Assembly: GCA_018398765.1 (NCBI GenBank)
Contig: JAHBMJ010004756.1
Coordinates: 1 to 50,000 of the forward strand
Reading direction: 5' to 3'
Origin: Chromera velia
Taxonomy: Eukaryota; Sar; Chromeraceae
Length of the DNA: 50,000 nucleotides
Below, in pieces: positions 20,442-47,492 of the stretch (positions are counted from its first letter, which is position 1; every line of letters begins with the position of its first letter). A program made the translations under genes and the position numbers. Below the pieces are notes generated by a model. It ran no database searches. It had not been told where the DNA came from and was given only the letters and a program-made list of their open reading frames with translations.

Positions 20442-21875
20442 GGGGTTCAATACAAGTCAAGCTCAGAAATTGATCAGTCGGGAAAGCTGAAGGCGTGGGT
20501 CGCACTGCAAACCAAGGTTCCAATCGAAGATGCTGAAGAAAGAAGTCAGGAAGCAGGGGGAATCCTTCAGATTAGATGGATAGAAGGGACAGTGAATAGA
20601 AAAAACATGGTAACATACCAAGACTGTGACAACCGAGGTTCATACATCAGCATGCGTAAAGTTGCGTGGTAGAAGGTGGTATAACGAGAAGCAGCAAGGC
20701 CCCCAAAGCCCACACCAATTGGATCGGGCCTCAGTGCTCCAGTGCAGACTCAGTCTGGAGATGCAAAAGCGAAACGCCACCCCCCGGCCGAGAAATGAAA
20801 TTTGAAAAGGGGGGCAATGACTCAATGAGTGTCAACTGACGTCAATGTGTGCATGTTTCTCTTATTTGTATGCGCGTTTGCATAATATTTTGATTGATGT
20901 CTACATTTCTATCTTTGCATACATCTTTCTGCTTGTTTGTACCCAGATAATCTTTTGCTCGACAGTGTTTGTGGTGTTTTAGTGTTTCGCGTTCGAATGC
21001 TGAAAGTGAAAAAGAGTGCATCTTATGTAGTGCATACAGTAAGGCCTCCTTTCACTATACAGTGTGTGCTGCAGTGTGCATGCATGTTCTGGTGTAGTGT
21101 GTGTATGTTCATGCAATGAGAACGTGTATAAACTTTCAACCGCGTATTTATATAATATGTTACTTGCTAGCTTAATAAGTTTATAAATTGTAAGATTTTA
21201 TAAAATTCTAGTAACACTGTAACACAGTCTGGTATAGTAACACTACTGCCTATTATTTAGGCTTTAAACAGTGCCTAACAGCTAGATGGCCCCTATTTAT
21301 CTTTTTTAAAACCAATTTTTTATAGTCATAAACTGTGTTAAAAAAAAAAATTAAAAATGTAGCCCGGGGGGTATTCCTCATTATATTACTTTTGAAGTGA
21401 GTAACTAGCAAATAAATATATTCCATGATTAATTACCTTTGGCGCTCTAAAGCTTTATGATAGTGGACCGTGGAACATTCCAGAATATTTAATAAAAATT
21501 AATTTTATCTTATTTTATCCTAATAAAACTTCAAACAGATTTATCTATTAGCGACAGTGCTCCCCACGGCACCGCTAAATCACTTATTGACTAGCTTATC
21601 AATCATTTATCACTTACTTACTTTTATTTAATGACCATCTTATTTGTCATAGGGCCAGACACTGCCAGTAGTGATCATTTAAGCCTCATTACTTGAGATG
21701 ATTGTTCAAGGCTAGGTTCAGGCTATGTCTTCTAGTGTGTGGTACGTCAACGTCTAAGTTAGGGTCCCACCTGCGCTTCTAGCTAGAGTCAGAATCTAAG
21801 CAACGTACAGAATGCTGACTGTTTTGACAAGTTCATGGGAATGAGACGTACACGAACTCTACAAGCAAGACCGAG
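20442..21875. other. AT-rich intergenic DNA, no gene seen
   Basis: Short frames at 20436-20672 have no support. From about 21120 to 21660 the sequence is strongly AT-rich with no terminal repeats that I can pair. The last part is the 3' flank of gene C. Confidence 0.5.
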
Positions 21876-36922
<15,047 letters not shown>

Positions 36923-37599
36923 CCTGTCCTGCCTCTTCCTTCCTTGCTTGCTTGCTCGGTTTCTTCTGCTCACGCAGACCTGCAAGTTGAAACTCAGACA
37001 AGTAAGGACTTAACTATAGAAAGACGGATGAGCTCCTCATACTTCGATCATCTTCAATCCAGATTGATCGTCGAGGCTGTCACGAAGAAATTTCGTCCAT
37101 AGGTTGCTTAAGTTTCTCATGGCCGCATGCGGAAGTCTGCTTGAAGTGAAGAGTCCAACCGCTCCTCTATCGATCCTTGCGTCAGTTGACTGTCCGTCTT
37201 TCAATTGTGGGACTCCTGTGTGAAGGATCGAGCCTCTGAGAGCTGCCTCTCTTTAATTATAGACCCATGCAATGCATTGTCTGCATTCCCGCGGCCCGGC
37301 CTCGATCCAATTTTCTATATAGGTTTGCATGAAATGGTGACTTTTTTTTGCTTGCATGTCAGACAAAAGATGCATTGGCACGCGCGCGCGAATTTCGCTG
37401 CGAAATTGTCTGAAAGCCTGGATCGGCAAGTCGTTCAGACCAAAGAGCTGCTCCCACCCATGTCATTGATTCAATTAACGTGCCTGTGCTCATCGCGAGC
37501 CGGTGTGATCGCGAACGTCGTCAATCTTCTATCTGAGCAAGCTCTTTCTTCTCAGAAGAACAGGAAAGGCTCCAACGTCAAGGCATCAGTCAGGCAAAG
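36923..37599. promoter_or_regulatory. Divergent intergenic region between genes C and D
   Basis: The interval separates the start codons of gene C (-) and gene D (+), so it should hold both promoters and 5' leaders. I see no clear TATA box. The gene C frame stays open upstream of its ATG to about 36981, where a possible TTGCAG acceptor lies, so a 5' leader intron is possible. A plus-strand frame ending at 37603 has no supported start. Confidence 0.5.
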
Positions 37600-38718
37600 A
37601 TGATGCACAACGACTTGCGTCTACTGTTGCGCGTGTTGCTCCTGAGTGTGCTGTTGCGGCCACGAAAGAGCATAGGGACCAGGTTGCACTTCAAGGGTAA
37701 GCTGGGAGTCCAACGGCTTCTTCTTAAAACATTTCTCTGTTTGAATATGAAGCTGCGTGTGGACTCAATCTGTGTGGACTGTTTTGAACAACACATGGAG
37801 TGATGCTCTCAGACCCTCCTGCATGTGATATGTTGCTGGACGATCATTCCCTGACTGGGTGCGCGTGTGTGAGAGGCATACTGGGGGTCTCTTCAGACAA
37901 CTACGAAAAATGACAGCATCAGAATACAAGGCTGTGCTTCGAAAACACTGGAAGGAGCGTTTTTGAACGAGTGATTTGCTTGTTCTCCCCTGTGATCCCC
38001 CGCAGGCAGATCGAACTGTTGTTTTGGTTTGTACATATGAATCACTGACTAGCAACCTGCTTTCAGACTTTTGTTCTCCCTCAACTGTGAATCTCACAGG
38101 GGATATCTGTTCGTCGAGACAGGACATTTTTTTTGTTTGAAGACAGGCTGGGCTGCTTGTGAGAGGAGAGAGAATGAAGTTTTGTAATCTCAATTTGCCG
38201 CAACCGCTTGACATGTGCATGTAAATATGATGCAGCTCTCTGTGAGCCTGATTTCGGTGAGCTGGTGTGTGCGTTCCACGAATACGTCAACGTTACATCG
38301 GCCCACTGGGTCCTCCATCCTGAGTGGGCCGTCGGGGGTTTGGACAATGATGGGCAAATGTGGACAGAGATGGGCAAAGCAAACAACGAAGAGGGAGGCG
38401 AAGGCAGCTTATTGACATCCCACTCCTCCGAGATACTATTTCCCAACTGGGCGCGTGGGAGGGGCAGGGGAGGGAGGCACTGGGATCCCACAAATGAGAT
38501 GCGAAGTTTCACTCCGTACACATTGCAAATCTGGTCAGTCAATCTGCATGTCTGTCTATCAGTCTGTCAGTCAGGCAGGCAGGCAGGCAGTCAGTCAGTC
38601 TGTCAATCAAACAGTCTTTCAGTCAGTCTCTCTGTCTGTCAGTCAGTCAACCAAACAGTCTTTCAGTCAGTCTGTCTGTCTATCTGTCTGTCTGTCTGTG
38701 AAGAAGAAACATATAGTG

Positions 38719-38751
<33 letters not shown>

Positions 38752-41700
38752 TTCTGTCTTTCTGTATGTCTGTCTGTCTGTCCGTCTGTCTGTCGTGGAG
38801 GTGGAGAGGCAAGGGGCGCTTAACTCTCACCTTTCGGGCCCCCTGCCCAGGCTGTTTGATTGTTGGTGCTGTTCTTTTGTCTTTGTTCTTTCTTTCTTTT
38901 TGTCTGTTGTGTTCATGAAGAAAAGGAGCGAGAAGAAGAAGAAACATATAGTCTGTCTGTCTGTTCAGAAACCATATAGTCTGTCTGTTCATGAAGAAAA
39001 GAAGGGAGAAGAAGAAACACATAGCCTCTCTGCCTGTCTGTACGTCAGTCTTTCATTCAGGATGCTTGACTGGACGAATTGTGCATTGAAGCCTAAAAGG
39101 TCTCTTTTGGGAGAACTCTGGAGTTGATCCAGGAAGGTTCCCCTGGGATAAAAAGAAGAAAACGAACTGGGATGGTTGGACATTTTCTTGATGATGCTCG
39201 CGTCTCTCGACCTGTCTGTCTGCTTATCTGTCTGTGGTCCGTCTGTGCAATTTGGTCTGTCTGTTCACTCGACTGTGCTTTCTTTTGTGTCTCTGCATAA
39301 ATTCGTGTGTGTCCCCGGCTTTTTTTTTCCTTTTTTGGCAGGCGTATCTGCAAGGGCCTCTCCACTTGCGCGCTGACCTTTCAAGGGACCAGGAGTCTGA
39401 TAAACGAGACGGAGACTGGACAGGGGGGCCGCAGGGAAGGAAGGAGAAAAGGAAGAGCAACACACGATTTGAAGAGGGGATGTCTTGAGGTCTCCTTTGC
39501 CTGTCTGCAGGGACCCCCTGGTCCGTACGTCTTTTGGTTTTTTTTTATGAACGCTGGGAACGGAGATAGCAAGGACGCATTTGCATTTGATCAGTCCAAA
39601 TTGTTCTTCAATCTTTGTTTCTCTGCAGCAAGTAGACGGATCGGGATGTCTAATCTCATGCAGAGCAGACGGCTTCCGAATTCTGCAGTTGCTTTTACCG
39701 CCCCATTGTCCTGAAGGCCAGGCTCGAAGGATGAAAGTGCATTACCCTTGTATGCAGACACCTTAAATACAAAACGCGTACTCAGACGAGCAATGCACGC
39801 AGACGTAATATTCTGTTGAGTCTGACTGCACTGTTGCACCTTGTTGGTTCAATGCAGGAGGGGGTGACCCCTTTCATTCTGAATCTGTCATCAAATTTGT
39901 CGTTCGAGATCCTCAGGGCGTCCCCGTGCTCTCCTCAGTCTTCGTCCAGCTCTGTAGAGACAGACACTGCACGGAGACGGCGGACCCCGACCCAGACGTG
40001 CCACTGAGGGTCCCCGGGGATGCGCAGAAGATTCGGTTGAGAATGATGTCCTCTGGTGGGTCGGACAGTCAGTCAGGCAGGCAGGCAGGCAGGCAGTCAG
40101 TCAGTCAGTCAGTCAGGTAGTGCGGAAATGTCCACGCATGCAAGCATTATTTGAGAAGCTATAACAGAGAAGAGTGGGTGGGCATGGTCAACAAAAAGAC
40201 ACCTGAGTGGGTCAAGGCAGAAGGAACTCCATGCTGTTCATTGCTTTTGAAAGCGCTGCATGCCTCGCTGTGGAAGGCAATTCGATGCTTTTGGTTTTGT
40301 CTGGCTTTTTCTTCTTCGCCTTCTTAATTGGCGACTCCGCAATCGGCTTTTTCTTCTTCGCCTTCTTAATTGGCGACTCCGCAATCGGCTTTTTCTTCTT
40401 CGCCTTCTTAATTGGCGACTCCGCAATCGGTATTTTCTTCTTCGCCTTCTTAATTGGCGACTCCGCAATCGGTTTTTTCTTCTTCACCTTCTTAATTGGC
40501 GACTCCGCAATCGGCTTTTTCTTCTTCGCCTTCTTAATTGGCGACTCCGCAATCGGTTTTTTCTTCTTCGCCTTCTTAATTGGCGACTCCGCAATCGGCT
40601 TTTTCTTCTTCGCCTTCTTAATTGGCGACTCCGCAATCGGCTTTTTTTGCTCGCGACTCTCTGCGGTTCCTATGGCAGAATTTGCATTGAACCAGCCGGA
40701 GCGCCCACTTTCTTTTTACCTGGCGGCACTTCGAAGATTCCTGCAGGCTGTTTGCCCGTCAGAAATGGCAGGACTGATTGACTGATGAACAAAGTGACTT
40801 CCTTCCTTCCTTGTTTGAGCGTGCAGCCCCTCATCGCATTCTCTCCGTGGTGGAAGCAGCGATCCGTCGTCCCTCGATGCATCGACGCACCAAAACGTCC
40901 AGACACACGCATTTCCCCGTCTCAGTCATGCCGCCATCAAAGGAGGACCATGAGAAGAACCAGAATGACCATGCTTTTTGGAGTTCCATCTCTGAGAGGG
41001 AAAACGGACAGACCCTGGAAGGAGGCAAAGGCAGAGATTCAGTCTTTCCGAACACGCTTCCCTCCGAGGTTGAGTTAGTCTGGCTGCCAGAGGGGGGACT
41101 CCTTGGCTTAGGCTCAGTGGAGGGGGACCAAAAAAAAGAGGTGCAGAGTATATCTCTGCAAGCACACCCGGACGGAGGAGAGAGAAAGAACAAAGAGAAC
41201 ACGGGTGGTGGAAGAGAAAACGAACAAATGGAGGGACTTGTAAGACTTAGACAAACACCTGCGGAGTCACTCACCCTGCTGGAATTGGACTCCTTTGAGC
41301 TCGAAGGTGCGCTTCTGTTTTGATGCAGCGGTGTTAGTACTAGCGATGCGTTATGAGAGACAGATGCTGAAGTGTTTGTGTCAGGTTGTGTGTCTACACT
41401 TTTAAACCTCTCTTTCTCCTCCAAAATGGAACGTGAAACAGAGAAAAGGAAGTCTGTGGGTGAGTGGTCGGTCTCTCACTGTAATTTTTCGTTTGAAGCT
41501 TAAAGCCTTTGAATTCCCTTTTCCTTCCGCTTGTTGATGATTCCACTTCTTTCCCTCTATGCGTATCTATCTATCCAGTTGCTTCTGGTTGTGTGATTGG
41601 ATTTGCCAATCTTTGTCCCTTTCAATCCTAACGACCATCGTCATTCTCGTGATCTCTCAATTTGTCGATTTTGCTTCCATCAAGCTCAACGTTAGACGTG

Positions 41701-42586
41701 CGTGCGTGCGTTCTTGTGTGTGTACGAGTGTGTATGTGGGGGGGAGTACCTGATTGCAGACAGCGGTCCGGTCGCGTTGGATCTCTCTGTCCGCCTTTGC
41801 ATTCACCCCTCTGCACCCGAATGCACATGGCCAGCTGCCCTGTCCGCCCCCTGTGTTGACTGCCCTGCGACCCCTTCTTTGGAGTCTCGTCCCCTGTGCT
41901 TCTGTTCGACACGTGTGATGACTGTGGGGTACCTGGAGGTGGAGAGCCGGGGGCCCTCCCTTCCTTCTGGAGAGCCTCGCCGTCTGTGCTCGAGAGGGGG
42001 GGAGGGCAGGCGGAAAGGAGGACAGAGAGGTGGCGTGATGGAAGAGAGACGGGATCCTGAGAATCCATGTGAGGAGCCAGGATCGAAGCTCGGAAGTGAG
42101 GGTATCTGGATGAATGGGCGACCGGTGATTTCTCTGTTTGACTCAAAGCCGATGTCAGTGTCCACAGAGAGGGAGAGCAGGGGGAAGAGTGAGGAGACAA
42201 AAGAGGCAAAAGAGGAACAAAATGTTTTCCTGGCCTCCTCACCTTCCGTGCCCCCCCTTTCCATAAGAAGTAATTTAGTCGAGAATGAGGTGAAAGGAAG
42301 AGGATCGGCTGAGGAAGAGTTAATGTTTCTCCGTTTGTTTTGGGGCCTGGGAACTCCAATTCTGGCAGTTTTGGTTTCTCTTTTTCTTTCAGGTTCCGTC
42401 TGTATTCTCTCTGCGGTGTTTCGGAGGGAGAAAGCGAAGACCGGTTTCCCCAAACGGGAAGGAAGAGGAAGAGATAGAACTCCGAACTCTGTTTCGCAAA
42501 ATACAGGCTCCGGAGAAGCGGAAATAGAGCCGGAAACGGAGAAACGAAGCACCGGTGAATGCGAGACAGATGCCGGACTTTACTGA
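37600..42586 (+). CDS. Gene D: six-exon type I membrane protein
   Basis: The exons are 37600-37696, 38236-38533, 39342-39520, 39858-40055, 40827-41306 and 41760-42586. Phases agree and give 2079 nt, about 692 residues. The start is ATG at 37600 (a second ATG follows) because it opens a classic signal peptide: MMHNDLRLLLRVLLLSVLL. The ectodomain contains N-glycosylation sites (NVT, NET), paired cysteines and a beta-rich segment (ESVIKFVVRDPQG ... SVFVQLCRDRHC). It also has a second Cys cluster in the last exon (APCVDC, CFC). A single hydrophobic helix near residues 608-637 (GTPILAVLVSLFLSGSVCIL) is followed by RREK and a tail of about 55 residues rich in Glu, Arg and Ser. I infer a surface or endomembrane protein; no family is recognised. 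The 39342-39520 exon end (donor GTCCGT) is the least certain junction. Confidence 0.75.
38548..38792. repeat. (TGTC)n/(AGTC)n repeat block
   Basis: TGTC, CAGT and CAGG tetranucleotide variants in intron 2 of gene D. Satellite copies of a GAAGAAGAAACATATAGT motif follow to about 39020. Confidence 0.92.
39591..39839 (-). other. Protein-like antisense frame in intron 3 of gene D
   Basis: The minus strand reads GNALSSFEPGLQDNGAVKAT and continues with a helical, Arg-rich segment to about 39591. The composition looks like protein, but there is no start, partner exon or known domain. On the plus strand the same DNA has a splice-like CTGCAG at 39630 and a short frame (QVDGSGCLISC). It may be a fragment of a repeat-encoded protein or an alternative exon. 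Confidence 0.3.
40302..40641. repeat. 42 bp tandem repeat, eight copies, in intron 4 of gene D
   Basis: Eight nearly identical 42 bp units, a multiple of three. On the minus strand they encode a 14-residue Lys-rich repeat (KPIAESPIKKAKKK). On the plus strand they encode a Phe-rich one. The minus frame resembles linker-histone-type tails and stays open to about 40212. No start codon or flanking exon was found, so I list it as a repeat. Confidence 0.9.
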
Positions 42587-42873
42587 TTGGATGGTGCTGC
42601 CAAGAATACGCAATGCGGATAGAAGACGTGTTCCTAATACACCGCCAAGGCGACGAATTGCAAACAGAGTTTGTTGTGAGAATTTAACTTGTACCTCTTT
42701 CCGCAGGATGAGTCTCGTTCTGTGCCATTCTGCTCAGAGTGATTCTTTCCATGGGTCTGCTGCAGTTCGTGCAACCACATTTGTTATCAAAAATTTCACA
42801 TGTCTCAGAAAAGAAGAAATCGAAGGTCAGTGCTTTGGAAATTTGATCTGGGAGACAGCATCTGAGGCACAGC

Positions 42874-42910
<37 letters not shown>

Positions 42911-43045
42911 TGAGGACAGCGTGGTTAAACATTATATTATTCAAGTGTTAGATCTGGGAGACAGCATCTGGGGCAAAGTGTCTGAACTCTTTCAGAAATC
43001 CGGAAAATATCAGCGTCTCTCTTCCAGGGAGTCTTGCTTCATCTC

Positions 43046-43081
<36 letters not shown>

Positions 43082-45363
43082 CCTCTCTGTCTCTCCCTCT
43101 CTTTCTCTCCCTCCCTCCCTCCCTCCTTCCCTCCCTCCCTCTCATTCTCGGTTTACCCTCCCCCTCCTCTCCCCCCTTGTGCGCGCCCTAGGTGCACGCC
43201 TGAGAGGAGTTAATTTTAGGCCTGCACTCAAGGCTAATGAGTAAAAGCTGTAAGTGTATTATCATAACCTAGTTCTCCTTGTCTTGCTTAATTATAATAA
43301 TGACCTCGTCAGGCATAGCATGAGAAGTCAGACAAAAAAATGGATTATTACCAATAACTACACTGGAACTATAGTGTGTCATAGTGATATAGTGAGAATT
43401 TTTAGAACGTTTTGTATTATAATAACTTGTGATACAATAATTGTATAGATTGTAATTTTAAGAATGTTTGACCTAGTGTTTGATCCTGAGCGGGGCATTG
43501 ACTTAAAGTTTACTCCTAGTATCTGGCCTATACGTCTTTCGTCTCTTCCTTCTGTCCTGGTTACTGCTCTCGCTGCTAGCTCTCTTGCGTTTGACCCTAG
43601 GTTTGATCGATTTAATCTATTCACACTTATCTGTAAAAAAAAAGTTATAAATCGCGTCTTTATGGTGTCTAAGTGAGGGATATTAAAAAAAAAAAAGAGT
43701 AAATACATGTTAATTTTTTGTTTTTATTTCTATTTTTTTATTATTTTTTCACATTTAATTTAAACTATGACTTTATAACATACACCTAGACGTACGTCCT
43801 ACAGTGTGTCAGTACTATGATTCATTATCAGATTCATTAGCGACATTGTTCCTAGCACTGTCCCGGACACTGTTAGTCGAAGATCGAATGTACTGCATGT
43901 CTTCTACTGCATTCACGTAATTTAGTTTGCAGAAGCATAAGGCACTTACTCATACCCCGAAGAGGAGAAAAAGCCCACATGATTGACAAAATCAAGTAAT
44001 TAGGTTCCCCTTCTCCTCTCTCTGTCGTCCGGTCCATCTCTAGGTCCATCCATTCACTCTCCTTCTCCCGTCTTTTTGAATGATTAATTACTTATTGTCA
44101 TTACAACTGTACCATAGTGACGTACAGGGCTCAAACCCAACTTCAGAAGTCAGGCAGGAAAGTCTGGTAGCTAGGACAAATGCTGCTGTCCGGTTTGTTT
44201 ATCTGTCAGCCTGATGCAACTCTCTCATACAATAGAAACGCAACTGTTGATTCATGTGGCTAAATCGCATGCACCAACGGGCGCTCTCACTTCGATCATG
44301 GCCCCGGAAAGACGTACCCACAGGCCGGTTCATTCACAGTCAATGCAGGGAGGCGGGGCGTATGACACGTCCAGCATATACGTCACACATACCCTCCCCT
44401 CAAATCGATCGTCCTCGATCGATCCGACCAAAACGTTGCCTCGTTGATCGTTCGATCGTGTGACTCGATCCAGGAACTTCACATTTTTTTCTAAAGATTA
44501 ACACCTGTGGACATTCCTTTTCTTTTTATTCAGTTTTATTCTACTTCAACTCTCAAATCACTTCTACTCTTCCTTAATCACATCTACACAAACAGTCAGA
44601 GAGATGTGAAATGAATGAATCTTCACATCGATCAACGTTCATTCACTCACGCCGTCTCTGCATAAAAGTGAAAAAATTCCTCGCGCTTTCAGATGGAGAG
44701 AAAGATAGGCATTTTAACATAACCGGCGGCAACTACAAACATGCAGACACGTCTCCATCTATCTGTTTCTTTCTTTTTCATCTTCATTCTCGCTTTCCTC
44801 CATACTGTCTTGCTCTTTATTACTCTTCATGTCATAAGTAAACAAACAGCGTGCCGGTAAGCATGCTGACATACAACCTGATGTGCAGGCAAGGTGGGCT
44901 GCCTGTTGGTTGCTCTGATAGAAAGCTGTACGCCTATGAAGCCTGCTGCCGGTGTGTAGATGATTTTATTCATCGGCTTTCTGTCTGCCCCCGATGGACT
45001 GCCGAACAAGGCTTTTTGCAGTGGTTAGCATTAATTCAATCAGACCGCTTCACTCGTTGTGACTCATCCTTTGCATCCGCCTCCTTTTCTGATCTGGGGG
45101 TTTGCAAGTTCATTACATCGTTCTTGCGCTCTCAACCCTCTCTCCTCTTTATGATTTCTTGTCATATTGTAGTAAATGATTGATTAGATTAAGTTCGAAC
45201 AACTGTCGTCCACTTAGCTTGCAGCTGGCATAATTGAACAAACCCATGCATGTATGCGCCGCCCGGGAGTTCTAACTCCACCTAGGGTTTGGAATCAATC
45301 AATCAATCAATCAATCAATGAAGATCGACCTTTAGAATTAAAAAACAATTTTGGTTATATATA
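42587..45363. other. Intergenic DNA right of gene D
   Basis: The interval contains a GT run (42877-42909) and a pair of direct copies of GATCTGGGAGACAGCATCTG (about 42846 and 42951). A CT/CCCT block lies at 43030-43143, AT-rich DNA at 43240-43800 and an AATC run at 45294-45318. Frames such as 43464-43676 and 44851-45183 have no support from splice sites or domains. Confidence 0.5.
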
Positions 45364-45487
45364 CCCTGCAGGTAGCTAGGATTTTACGGGATTTTAGCCC
45401 AGGATTTTAGCGGATTTTACGGGATTTTGGCCAGGATTTTAGCGGATTTAGGCGGATTTTGCTCAGGATTTTGCCGGACTATTTCTG
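45364..45487. repeat. Left fragment of a TA-type MITE, cut by an LTR element
   Basis: It starts CCCTGCAGGTAGCTAGG after TA and follows 19121-19250 closely up to GGACTATTTCT. It then stops where the LTR element begins. The continuation of the MITE appears at 48894. Confidence 0.88.
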
Positions 45488-45711
45488 TAGCATTGTGGAG
45501 GTTAGAGTGTGACTATGACAAGCATTTGTATCAGGACCGCGTTTACGGTGGGCGCGGTGTCGAGCGCACCACACAGCATGCATGCAGAATTAATGGTGCT
45601 CGCATGCAGTCAATAGCAAGTCATCTGTTGTTTAGCTTGAACCCAAAAGATTGCAGTCCTGACTTTGCATGACAGAACTTTAATCTTATGAGCCCCGTAC
45701 GCTATCCAACG
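45488..45711 (+). repeat. Left LTR of the gag-only element
   Basis: It matches 48675-48893 with a 5 bp indel near the end and scattered substitutions. It contains a GCATGCATGCAG run in the middle. Confidence 0.85.
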
Positions 45712-45727
45712 TGGTAGCAGAGCAGAG
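45712..45727 (+). promoter_or_regulatory. Primer binding site, initiator-Met tRNA type
   Basis: TGGTAGCAGAGCAGAG starts at the first base after the left LTR. TGGTAGCAGAG is complementary to the 3' end (CUCUGCUACCA) of eukaryotic initiator tRNA-Met, from which minus-strand DNA synthesis is primed. Confidence 0.8.
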
Positions 45728-45886
45728 TTCAACCACAAACTGCTGCTCTTCTGTTGAATCTTGATACGAGACGACTCTTTGTATCGATCGAACAACAGTT
45801 ATCAGCCTGTCTTCTGCACCAAAGAAAAATTTAATTCTTTTGTGTGCGTAGATTGTGAGCCTTAGAAGTTCTTATGCATCAGAAAA

Positions 45887-46153
45887 ATGGTAGAACAGAA
45901 AGGGAAAGGGGCCGAAAGATTGGCGGCAGTTGCTTCTTTGATCGACATTGCTGACAAGCTTTGCAATGTCTCGGTCGGTACGGTTAAGGAGAAGGGCGAT
46001 GCTGTAGATGCGAATCTTTCAGAGCTTGCAGAAGAGTTGAGACCCTGGCTGCTCTCTGTTACGATGCCTTGCACAGAGGGAGAGAAGCCTGAGGAAAGAG
46101 AGAGAGAGAGCCATGAGAGGCAGAAGCGAAGGGAAAAAAGAAAAAAAAAATAA
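45887..46153 (+). CDS. Gag-like ORF, first part
   Basis: It opens with the ATG at 45887, about 175 bp after the primer binding site. It encodes 88 residues: a helical N-terminal part (ERLAAVASLIDIADKLC ... ELAEELRPWLL) and a highly charged Glu/Arg/Lys tail. The frame ends in an A-rich run (about 46134-46150), where a one-base shift would join it to the next ORF. The position suggests a Gag protein, but there is no zinc knuckle or other confirming motif. Confidence 0.55.
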   Translation: MVEQKGKGAERLAAVASLIDIADKLCNVSVGTVKEKGDAVDANLSELAEELRPWLLSVTMPCTEGEKPEERERESHERQKRREKRKKK

Positions 46154-46742
46154 GAAGAGCCCCCCGATTCTCCACAAAGCAGTGGTTGCAGCATCCCGCA
46201 GCTGCACAGCTCAATGACAGTTCTGAAGAAGTCTTTGAAAAGAGGGGAAAAGAAGAGAAAGACTTGCAGCCTGTTCTGCCTACAGGTTTGCCTACGGGTG
46301 CATTTCCAGAGGTGGAGCCAAGGACGTCGTTTGACTTTAGTTCCGGCTTCCCGATGATGGCTTTGACCGGAGGGGATAGACAAATTACAACAACAGCAGC
46401 AGAGAGTCGGTATCCCATGATGATTGGACACATCCAGTGGAAGAGAAAAGGAAAAGCAGAGAGGATGAGGGAGAAGAGGAGAAGGAAAAGGGAAACAAAG
46501 AGTGAGAAGAGACACCAGGCCGAGCTCCATTCGATCAGACAGGAGCGTATATTTGGTCGGGGATTTTGTTTGAGCGCCCAGGGTGGCTGTACAAGGAGAT
46601 GAGGGGTTTCGGCAACCAAGTTATGCTGAGAGTGGACCCATTCCAGTTCCGCTCTGTTTGGCAATCCGATCAGCATGTCGCTCCTCGAGATGGGGAAGAC
46701 CCAAAGAGAACAGCAGTCCTTGAAGGGAGGAGAAGGAGGAAA
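46154..46742 (+). pseudogene. Gag-like ORF, continuation with frameshift
   Basis: A second frame stays open from the A run to 46602 (QWLQHPAAAQLNDSSEEV ... basic region ... HQAELHSIRQ). From about 46543 a third frame takes over with better protein character (YIWSGILFERPGWLYKEMRG) to about 46742. Two frame changes imply either decay or homopolymer differences in the assembly. I recognise no domain. Confidence 0.45.
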
Positions 46743-47177
46743 GCAGCATAAAGGGAAAGAAAGAGGGGTGCGGAGTGGAGAGCAGTAAGAAGAGTCGCCA
46801 AGGGGGCGGGTATCACTAAGTAGCTCCGCGATGCGCCTGCCAACTTCAGTCCTGAACAGGTGTAGGTGGGAGAGGATCGCGCGATCGAAAGTGAAACATC
46901 AGGTCCTGCGTCATCAGCCTGTCTCTCTATGCAACGAGTCAGCGACGCAGTGGGAAGAGAGAGGAGTGGGATGTTGTCAACTGAATCCACTCTGAGTCAA
47001 GTATAGTTCGACGATGACAATCTCTGTTGCCCCGGGCCGGAGATGGTGCAAGGAAGTGAGAAAGAGAGGAACGTTGTGAAAGAGATTGGGGTAGGAGAAG
47101 GAGGAGTGGAGAGGAAAGGTGGAATGTCGAAGCCTGCCGAGTTGCCGGTCAACTCCATTGATGTTCAGTCATAGGAG

Positions 47178-47492
47178 GTGGGCGGAGGCCATGGAGGGAC
47201 GGAAGTGAAAGAACAAAAAGTGAAGGAATCGATGGCAGTCCAAGGTGATGGAGGCAAAAGGCGGGAACTTAGGCCTAAGCTAACGAAGAAACAAAAAATG
47301 AAACAGGAGAAGGAGAAGGCTCGTGCAGAGAAACTTGAGGCCAAGAGTCTTGGACGAAAGCATGAGATGATGCCAACACATTCTTCCCGGCAGGTGTTCA
47401 CGCTGCTGCCTCAGGAGGGAGACAGCGAAGCAGTACGGCTCTACAAAGAGAAGAAGAGGGAGTATTGGAAAGAGGTTGGTCAACTGGCATGA
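47178..47492 (+). CDS. Lys/Glu-rich ORF inside the gag-only element
   Basis: The frame contains an ATG at 47232 and encodes a very basic helical segment (KLTKKQKMKQEKEKARAEKL), then VFTLLPQEGDSEAVRLYKEK. It could be the C-terminal part of the Gag-like protein or a separate small ORF. Function unknown. Confidence 0.4.
   Translation: MGGGHGGTEVKEQKVKESMAVQGDGGKRRELRPKLTKKQKMKQEKEKARAEKLEAKSLGRKHEMMPTHSSRQVFTLLPQEGDSEAVRLYKEKKREYWKEVGQLA

Noticed and set aside
37205-37603. 132-codon plus-strand gene upstream of gene D
   Set aside because: No ATG at its start, no splice partner, and it overlaps the gene D start. It is more likely leader or intergenic DNA.
39488-39510. Intron in gene D at GTCTCC...CTGCAG (39490-39510)
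   Set aside because: It would be only 21 nt. Reading through and using the GTCCGT donor at 39521 gives consistent phases instead.
40207-40785. Phe-rich membrane-like protein on the plus strand
   Set aside because: Translation of the 42 bp tandem repeat in the strand sense to gene D; gene D phases join correctly across this interval without it.
45712-45727. Part of a tRNA gene
   Set aside because: Only the tRNA 3' end complement is present and it sits exactly at an LTR edge, as a primer binding site should.
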